This document shows, piece by piece, positions 1 through 4,401 of a stretch of DNA of 5,460 bases. The notes beneath the pieces are model-generated. The model was not told where the DNA came from. It saw nothing but the letters and a program-made list of their open reading frames with translations, and searched no databases. The translations under genes were made by a program, and so were the position numbers. How positions within the stretch are numbered: the stretch's first letter is position 1; each line of letters begins with the position of its first letter. The DNA is from Candidatus Zixiibacteriota bacterium (lineage in GTDB: Bacteria; Zixibacteria; MSB-5A5; GN15; JAAZOE01), in the NCBI GenBank assembly GCA_028700875.1, contig JAQVRW010000220.1, forward strand, positions 1-5,460. The letters run 5' to 3'.

Positions 1-1
1 C

Positions 2-1072
2 TTTTCCCGAATCCTGTTTGTCCTGGGGATATCCTACATGGACAATATCCCGGAGCCATTCGTGCACCATCTGGAAATGGTGGAGATGCCCGGGTATATC
101 GAACGGGAGAAGATCGTCATTACCAAACGGCACATCCTGCCCAAGCTGTACAAGCGGTATGCGTTGACCCGTTCGGAATTGAAATTTTCGGATCGGGCGT
201 TGACGCGGATCATCCGCCAGTACACGATGGAAGCGGGGTTGATCGGCCTGCAACAGCAATTGGAGAAGATTTTCCGGAAGGCCACCCGGCGCAAAGCCTC
301 GGGCGAAGCGTGCAAGATCGCCCTGACCGAATCGAACGTCGAACAGTTTTTGGGGACCCAGCAGTTCATCCCCGAAAAGGCGACCTCGCGTCCCGAAATC
401 GGCGTCGCCACCGGGCTGGCCTGGACCGGCGCGGGCGGGGACCTGATGCTGATCGAAGGATTGAAGATGCGCGGCACCGGCCAGGTCATCTTCACCGGGT
501 CGCTGGGCGAGATCATGAAAGAGTCGATCCAGGCGGCGCATAGTTTTGTCCGGGCGCGGGCGGATGCTCTGGGAATCGACCACAACGACTTCGCCAATTT
601 CGACATTCATATCCATTTCCCCCAGGGCGCCATCCCCAAGGACGGACCATCGGCGGGAATGACGGTGTCGCTGGTGATCGCCTCGGTCATGGCCGAACGG
701 CCGATCCGCAACGACGTCGCCATAACCGGCGAGGTTACTTTGCGGGGCAAGGTGTTGCCCGTGGGGGGGATCAAGGAGAAGGTGTCGGCGGCGTATCGGG
801 CCGGGATATTCACGATCATGCTGCCCAAGGAAAACGAGAAAGATATCAAGGATATTCCCCGGGAAATAGTCCGCAAGACGCGCTTCATCTTCATTGAGAC
901 GGTCGATGAACTCTTCGAGCAGGCGCTACTGGATTTCACGCCGTCCACGTTTACGCTGGAAAAGCTGTTTGCCGAGGAAGTGAAAAAGGCGCGGCGGCGG
1001 AATACCGCCCGGAAGACGCGGGTCAATTCGGCCCGCAAGAAAGTAGCCAGGAAGAGCTCCCGCCGGCGGTGA
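2..1072 (+). CDS. lon: Lon-family serine protease with degenerate ATPase sensors (5' end outside window)
   Basis: This is the C-terminal part of a Lon protease, a cytoplasmic AAA+ protease that degrades misfolded and regulatory proteins. The frame is open from base 2, and its first codons already align with the Lon sensor-1 region, so the ATG at 38 is internal. Counting from base 2, the visible parts are the end of the AAA+ core, the helical subdomain (to about residue 115) and the S16 peptidase domain (about 130-320). The catalytic Ser is residue 217 in PKDGPSAG (codon 650-652) and the catalytic Lys is residue 260, the second Lys of GGIKEK (779-781). Family signatures GLAW, TGSLGE, ESIQAA, VRARA and TGEVTLRG are intact. 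Three ATPase positions are not: sensor 1 reads LGIS (usually ATAN or ATSN), the arginine-finger site reads VHHLE (usually RDRME) and the sensor-2 site reads EAGLIGL (usually EAGVRGL). The last 29 residues contain 16 Lys/Arg. Lon membership is certain; ATP dependence is doubtful. It could be a paralogue beside a normal lon elsewhere. Walker A and B lie upstream of the window. Confidence 0.95.
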   Translation, partial: FSRILFVLGISYMDNIPEPFVHHLEMVEMPGYIEREKIVITKRHILPKLYKRYALTRSELKFSDRALTRIIRQYTMEAGLIGLQQQLEKIFRKATRRKASGEACKIALTESNVEQFLGTQQFIPEKATSRPEIGVATGLAWTGAGGDLMLIEGLKMRGTGQVIFTGSLGEIMKESIQAAHSFVRARADALGIDHNDFANFDIHIHFPQGAIPKDGPSAGMTVSLVIASVMAERPIRNDVAITGEVTLRGKVLPVGGIKEKVSAAYRAGIFTIMLPKENEKDIKDIPREIVRKTRFIFIETVDELFEQALLDFTPSTFTLEKLFAEEVKKARRRNTARKTRVNSARKKVARKSSRRR

Positions 1073-1083
1073 TGGAAAAACCG

Positions 1084-1112
1084 TTGACAGGCGGGGGATT
1101 TGGCGTTAGAAT
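1084..1112 (+). promoter_or_regulatory. Sigma70-like promoter for the cohesin-like gene
   Basis: A perfect -35 box TTGACA (1084-1089) is followed by a 17-bp spacer and a -10 box TAGAAT (1107-1112), five of six matches to TATAAT. It starts 12 bp after the lon stop codon and would give a leader of roughly 34 nt before the ATG at 1153. This suggests the secreted-protein gene is transcribed independently of lon. I see no terminator between lon and this promoter, so readthrough is also possible. Confidence 0.7.
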
Positions 1113-1142
1113 ATACGTTCATGATGTTTTAGAGCAGATTGC

Positions 1143-1147
1143 GGAGG
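1143..1147 (+). promoter_or_regulatory. Shine-Dalgarno site fixing the start at 1153
   Basis: GGAGG, continuing as GGAGGAG, lies five bases before the ATG at 1153. It decides between this start and the longer in-frame option at 1069/1072, which overlaps the lon stop, has only weak GGCGG upstream, and would bury the signal peptide behind about 28 residues. Confidence 0.8.
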
Positions 1148-1152
1148 AGATA

Positions 1153-1692
1153 ATGCGGACTTTTGCAGTGTTACTCTGTATGATGTTGGTTATGGTTTTC
1201 GCGCCGGCGGTTATGGCCGCTCCGGATGTCGATGACAACGCGCCGGATACGCTGCTGATTGGGAAGGCGGCTCTGTTAAAAGCGGGCAAAGCGACGGTAC
1301 GCATTGAGTTTATCAATGATCAGGATTTGGCCGCGCTGACCATCCCCATCGGGGTCAAGGGCGCCGGGGTCAAAGTTGACTCGGTGTCGTTTGCCGGCAG
1401 CCGGGTCGAATATGTCAAGACGCGGCCGGTGACGATCAATGAGAACGGCCAGATCATCTTCGGAGTCATATGCATGACGGAAGATTTTGTGGCTCCGGGA
1501 CGCGGGCTTATGGCCACTCTGTATATGTCGGTTAGCGACAGCGCCAAGGTGGACCAGATCAAAGTCGATACGACCACGGTTCACCCGGCCGAGCTGCTAT
1601 TCACGAAAGCCAGCTCCGCGTCTTTCGTTCCGACCGTGGTCCAGGGAGCTTTGAAGGCCCCCGAAGCGGCCAAGAAAGAAAAGCAGCCCTAA
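1153..1692 (+). CDS. Secreted single-module cohesin-like protein
   Basis: The product is 179 residues and of unknown function. It begins with a typical Sec signal peptide (residues 1-22, hydrophobic core VLLCMMLVMVFA, probable cleavage at AVMA|AP), so it is exported. Residues about 30-168 form one beta-rich module clearly homologous to the N-terminal module of the next gene. Shared blocks include APDT, the ND..L.A.TIP stretch, DSVSF.GSR, PVTI, an FG turn, a G-rich turn and ATLY. The strand pattern and the 'N....L.A..IP' start resemble cohesin-type domains; this is a fold-level impression and not a firm family match. It has no dockerin, no BACON repeat and no membrane anchor, and ends in a short Lys-rich tail (AAKKEKQP). 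The start at 1153 is chosen for its strong GGAGG and the correct placement of the signal peptide. It has its own promoter at 1084-1112 and is followed by a 13-bp hairpin. The Cys at residue 9 does not form a lipobox. Confidence 0.88.
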   Translation: MRTFAVLLCMMLVMVFAPAVMAAPDVDDNAPDTLLIGKAALLKAGKATVRIEFINDQDLAALTIPIGVKGAGVKVDSVSFAGSRVEYVKTRPVTINENGQIIFGVICMTEDFVAPGRGLMATLYMSVSDSAKVDQIKVDTTTVHPAELLFTKASSASFVPTVVQGALKAPEAAKKEKQP

Positions 1693-1708
1693 ATTCCATT
1701 CGCTTCTG

Positions 1709-1737
1709 ATCCGCAGGCAGGTTTCCTGCCTGCGGAT
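1709..1737. terminator. Perfect 13-bp hairpin, probable terminator or dispersed palindrome
   Basis: ATCCGCAGGCAGG (1709-1721) and its exact reverse complement (1725-1737) flank a three-base TTT loop, 16 bp after the stop of the cohesin-like gene. The stem is strong enough to stop transcription, but what follows is AATTCCGC and not a T-tract, so it is not a textbook intrinsic terminator. It may protect the 3' end of the mRNA, terminate weakly, or be one copy of a dispersed palindromic repeat. Confidence 0.6.
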
Positions 1738-1745
1738 AATTCCGC

Positions 1746-1774
1746 TTGACACAGCCTGCCCGTCGATCTATTAT
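1746..1774 (+). promoter_or_regulatory. Sigma70-like promoter for the BACON/dockerin gene
   Basis: A perfect -35 box TTGACA (1746-1751) is followed by a 17-bp spacer and a -10 box TATTAT (1769-1774), five of six matches to consensus. It begins 8 bp after the upstream hairpin ends. The predicted leader to the ATG at 1879 is about 95-100 nt; it includes the 8-bp palindrome GGTATACC but no riboswitch that I recognise. Confidence 0.75.
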
Positions 1775-1865
1775 ATCTTTAGAGGAAAAACTTGCGGGTG
1801 GGGTATACCTGCCGGGTCTTCTTTAACAGTACCTTAGCATCGAATCATATCTTGAGCCATCGGAC

Positions 1866-1871
1866 GGGAGG
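1866..1871 (+). promoter_or_regulatory. Shine-Dalgarno site fixing the start at 1879
   Basis: GGGAGG lies seven bases before the ATG at 1879. It supports that start over the in-frame TTG at 1792, which would place 29 non-hydrophobic residues in front of the signal peptide and lie almost at the predicted transcription start. Confidence 0.8.
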
Positions 1872-1878
1872 TTTCTCA

Positions 1879-4161
1879 ATGCTTTACAGGATGTGTTGCA
1901 TTGCGGCGGTGGTGGTGAGTCTGGCCGTGCCGGTTTTCGGCCAGGACGATCCCGGAGCGCCCGATACGGTTTCAATTGTTTCCGCGGAAACCGTTCCGGG
2001 GCAAAACGTCGCGCTGGCGGTCAATATGTATAACGATGAACTCCTAGGGGCCATCACCATACCGTTGCACTGGAGTTCGCCCGATATCACCCTGGATTCG
2101 GTGTCGTTTGTCGGGAGCCGGATAGCCTATTTGGGCAACAAACCGGTGACCATTTACAATGCCAGCCAGAACGTGGTTTTCGGCGGCATCGTGATAATGG
2201 AAGAGTATATCCCCGCCGGCAGCGGCCTGATCGCCACATTGTACTTCAACGTGCCGACCGGTACCCCCGACCAGAATGTCACGATTGACAGCGTTTCCAT
2301 TCCACCGGCCGCTTACCTGGTCCTGACTCAAACCAACAGCGCGGATATTCTTCCGCAAATGGTTCCGGGGAAGATCAAGATCGGCAACCCGGTCGAACCG
2401 TCGCATATCACGTTATCTCCCACGACCATGTTCTTCGAGGGGAAGGTCGGTTTTCCCGATCCGGCAGCGCAAAACCTCAATATTACCAATACCGGCGGGG
2501 GGACCATGGTCTGGAGTACCAGCCATTCGCAAAGCTGGTTGACTGTCAGCCCGCCGAACGGAACTGCTCCCTCGATCACCTCGATACGCGCGGCTTCGAG
2601 CGGACTCCCGGTGGGGACCTATTACGACACCATCGTGGTTTCCTCCTCCGGCGCCGACAACTCGCCCCAAGTGGTGCCGGTAACCCTGCATGTCATAACC
2701 ATGCCCCCGACGATCAGGTTTAGTCCTTCACAGATAGCCGTTTCGGCCGTTCAAGGCGGGAGCAATCCGGCTGACCGCAAGTTGGCCATCTGGACCGATG
2801 TCCCCGGAAGTATCCTCAGCTGGACGGTGAGCCACTCATCCACCTGGCTGACGCTGTCGCCGATGGCCGGCGCTCCTCCCGATTCGGTGACGCTGCAGTT
2901 CGATATCACCGGCCTGCCGTTTGGAGCTTATGCCGATACCATCGTGATTTCCGATCCGACGGCTACGAATAATCCTCAGAAGGTTCCGGTATCGCTTCAG
3001 GTCGTCTCCAATCTCCCCGTCCTCAAGCTGGACCCGCATGTCCTATATGTGGTTGTTCCGTATGGAACCAATGCCGCACCCAAGACGTTCCAGGTTCTCA
3101 ACGACGGGGAGGGGGCTCTGACCTATGAGGCGACCGAACACACCTATCTTATCACGTCCATGACGCCTTCGACGGGGACTGCTCCGCAGGAGGTCACACT
3201 CGAATTTTATACCGAGAACCTGGGTCTCGGTGAATACATCGATACCGTAACGGTGACGTCGCCCGAAGCCCTCAACTCGCCGCAGAAGCTCATCGTCGAT
3301 TTCAATGTCACCAACAGCCCGGCCACGATCGCATTGTTTCCCACCAGCGTGAGCTTCAACTATTATGAATGCTGGCAGGGGCCGAACGCTTTTCCGCCCA
3401 CCAAAACGTTCCAGGTCATCAACACGGGCAATGATCCCATGCTGTGGTATTTGACTCATACCGCCGACTGGCTGGTCATTTCCGATACCTCCGGGGTCGA
3501 TAAATCGAGTATTACCCTGAGCCTGAATGCCGATGGGATGCCGGTTGGGACCTACTACGATACCATCGTGGTCAGCTCTCAGCAGGCCATCAATTCCCCG
3601 CGCCGCCTGCCGGTCACGTTGACCGTCGTTCCCGGCTCGGAACAACCGGTGTTGAAAGTGAAAAATACCACGGTGGATATCCCGGTCCAGGAGGTATTCG
3701 GCGTTGGTCTCGGCGAATTGGGCGTGGTGGCCCAAGTCTCCAACCTTAACCCGGGTTGCATGGACTTTTGGACCGAAGACAATATCCCCTGGTTGCGGAT
3801 TATCGATTCCGTCGGGTCCGCTCCCAGCCCGATCAGGGTGGTGCTCGAAGTGGGGTCATACACCTATGGCGTCTATCCCGATTCCTTCCTGGTTTACTCG
3901 TCCACGGCCACCAACTCGCCGCAGCAGGTAAAACTCAACATGCTGGTCTGGCGCTATCACGGCGATCCCAACTGGGACAACAAAATCAACATCACTGACA
4001 TGGTTTATATCGTCAGCTATCTCTTCCGGGGCGGTCCGCTGCCTCGTCCGACTTTCATTACCGGCGACTGCAACTGCAACGGGTTTGTCGATATTTCCGA
4101 CGCCGTCTACATCGTCAATTACCTCTTCAGGGGCGGCTCGGCGCCGTGCGGGAACCCGTAA
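1879..4161 (+). CDS. Secreted multidomain protein: cohesin-like module, five BACON-like repeats, C-terminal dockerin
   Basis: The product is 760 residues, exported, of unknown exact function. A Sec signal peptide covers residues 1-21 (core IAAVVVSLAVPVF, cleavage near VFG|QD). Residues about 28-170 form a cohesin-like module homologous to the whole upstream protein. Residues about 176-690 hold five beta-sandwich repeats of about 100 residues in the style of BACON domains, each with a 'W-L..S' core (YL in repeat 3), a 'G.Y.DT..V.S' strand and an 'NSPQ' turn. Residues 695-760 form a type-I-like dockerin with two calcium-loop segments, starting GDPNWDN and GDCNCNG, each followed by a helix ending YLFRGG. 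No catalytic domain is seen, so a binding, adhesive or scaffold role outside the cell is likely. BACON domains elsewhere are linked to carbohydrate or mucin binding, but that cannot be assumed here. The gene has its own promoter and strong terminator and so appears monocistronic. Confidence 0.93.
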   Translation: MLYRMCCIAAVVVSLAVPVFGQDDPGAPDTVSIVSAETVPGQNVALAVNMYNDELLGAITIPLHWSSPDITLDSVSFVGSRIAYLGNKPVTIYNASQNVVFGGIVIMEEYIPAGSGLIATLYFNVPTGTPDQNVTIDSVSIPPAAYLVLTQTNSADILPQMVPGKIKIGNPVEPSHITLSPTTMFFEGKVGFPDPAAQNLNITNTGGGTMVWSTSHSQSWLTVSPPNGTAPSITSIRAASSGLPVGTYYDTIVVSSSGADNSPQVVPVTLHVITMPPTIRFSPSQIAVSAVQGGSNPADRKLAIWTDVPGSILSWTVSHSSTWLTLSPMAGAPPDSVTLQFDITGLPFGAYADTIVISDPTATNNPQKVPVSLQVVSNLPVLKLDPHVLYVVVPYGTNAAPKTFQVLNDGEGALTYEATEHTYLITSMTPSTGTAPQEVTLEFYTENLGLGEYIDTVTVTSPEALNSPQKLIVDFNVTNSPATIALFPTSVSFNYYECWQGPNAFPPTKTFQVINTGNDPMLWYLTHTADWLVISDTSGVDKSSITLSLNADGMPVGTYYDTIVVSSQQAINSPRRLPVTLTVVPGSEQPVLKVKNTTVDIPVQEVFGVGLGELGVVAQVSNLNPGCMDFWTEDNIPWLRIIDSVGSAPSPIRVVLEVGSYTYGVYPDSFLVYSSTATNSPQQVKLNMLVWRYHGDPNWDNKINITDMVYIVSYLFRGGPLPRPTFITGDCNCNGFVDISDAVYIVNYLFRGGSAPCGNP
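2404..3957 (+). repeat. Five tandem BACON-like modules within the dockerin protein
   Basis: Five in-frame repeats of about 100 codons start near 2404, 2707, 3016, 3316 and 3643. Shared marks are an opening 'L.P....' strand, a central motif (SWLTVSP, TWLTLSP, TYLITSM, DWLVISD, PWLRIID), 'G.Y.DTIVVS'-type strands, and a closing 'NSPQ..PV.L.V' strand. Repeats 1 and 4 are closest: GTYYDTIVVSS is identical in both. Repeat 5 is the most divergent, with LGELGVVAQVSN in place of the usual 'P...F.V.N.G' stretch and an NPGCMDF insert. I assign these to the BACON-like class from pattern alone; other Ig-like families are possible. Confidence 0.75.
3961..4158 (+). other. C-terminal dockerin domain
   Basis: Two EF-hand-like calcium loops have ligands in the 1-3-5-9-12 pattern. 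Loop 1 is D-P-N-W-D-N-K-I-N-I-T-D (residues 696-707). Loop 2 is D-C-N-C-N-G-F-V-D-I-S-D (from residue 730). Each is followed by a helix, MVYIVSYLFRGG or AVYIVNYLFRGG. This duplicated F-hand arrangement is the hallmark of type I dockerins, which bind cohesins in cellulosomes. In FCB-type genomes similar domains end many secreted proteins that have no known cellulosome. Loop 2 has two Cys (DCNCNG), and a third lies in the terminal APCGNP. Confidence 0.9.
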
Positions 4162-4188
4162 GTTCCCACGGCGGAAAAGCACGGATAC

Positions 4189-4227
4189 GGCCGTCCGACC
4201 AACCGGGTCGGGCGGCCTTCTTTTTTT
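4189..4227 (+). terminator. Rho-independent terminator after the dockerin gene
   Basis: A 12-bp GC-rich stem (GGCCGTCCGACC at 4189-4200 with GGTCGGGCGGCC at 4206-4217, one G-U pair) has a five-base loop and is followed at once by TTCTTTTTTT (4218-4227). It starts 27 bp after the stop codon and isolates this gene from the peptidase gene downstream. Confidence 0.93.
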
Positions 4228-4252
4228 CGGCAACGGGAAACGAAAGCAACGC

Positions 4253-4280
4253 TTGACAAATTCTTGCGATTGAATATCTT
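4253..4280 (+). promoter_or_regulatory. Sigma70-like promoter for the M1 peptidase gene
   Basis: A perfect -35 box TTGACA (4253-4258) is followed by a 16-bp spacer and a -10 box TATCTT (4275-4280), four of six matches. It lies 25 bp after the terminator T-tract. The predicted leader to the GTG at 4402 is about 115 nt. The -10 is the weakest of the three promoters in the window. Confidence 0.6.
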
Positions 4281-4283
4281 AAT

Positions 4284-4293
4284 AGAGTACTCT
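4284..4293. promoter_or_regulatory. Perfect 10-bp palindrome at the predicted transcription start
   Basis: AGAGTACTCT is a perfect palindrome placed four bases after the predicted -10 box, where the transcription start should fall. The position would suit a repressor operator, but so short a palindrome can arise by chance, and no second half-site is seen. Confidence 0.25.
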
Positions 4294-4389
4294 TCTTTAC
4301 CGACCCTCACGGTACCGCCAGGAACCGGCTCGCTTATGTTGCGCTCATAACGGCCGAATAGAAAATAGGTAACCGGTGATACATCTTTC

Positions 4390-4395
4390 AGGAGG
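4390..4395 (+). promoter_or_regulatory. Shine-Dalgarno site fixing the GTG start at 4402
   Basis: AGGAGG lies six bases before the GTG at 4402. A full-consensus site at ideal spacing, followed directly by a signal peptide, decides in favour of this non-ATG start. Confidence 0.85.
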
Positions 4396-4401
4396 ATCTC
4401 T

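Noticed and set aside
38..40. ATG at 38 as the start of the Lon gene
   Set aside because: The frame is open back to base 2 and the codons before 38 (FSRILFVLGISY) align with the Lon sensor-1 strand, so the gene begins upstream of the window.
1069..1152. Longer start for the cohesin-like protein overlapping the lon stop
   Set aside because: The extra residues are not hydrophobic and would precede the signal peptide. The predicted promoter lies inside this stretch, and the ATG at 1153 has a far better ribosome site.
1153..1218. Lipoprotein signal in the cohesin-like protein (Cys at residue 9 after Leu-Leu)
   Set aside because: The residue before Cys is Leu, not Gly, Ala or Ser, and the hydrophobic core lies after the Cys. 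A normal signal-peptidase I site (AVMA) follows.
3043..3735. Minus-strand 230-codon open frame inside the dockerin gene
   Set aside because: It is antisense to the BACON repeats and rich in His/Arg/Gly, as expected from reverse-complemented GC-rich codons, with no signal, domain or ribosome site.
4145..4175. Imperfect hairpin around the stop codon of the dockerin gene (GGGAAC with GTTCCC)
   Set aside because: It is short and bulged with no T-tract, and a complete terminator follows at 4189-4227.
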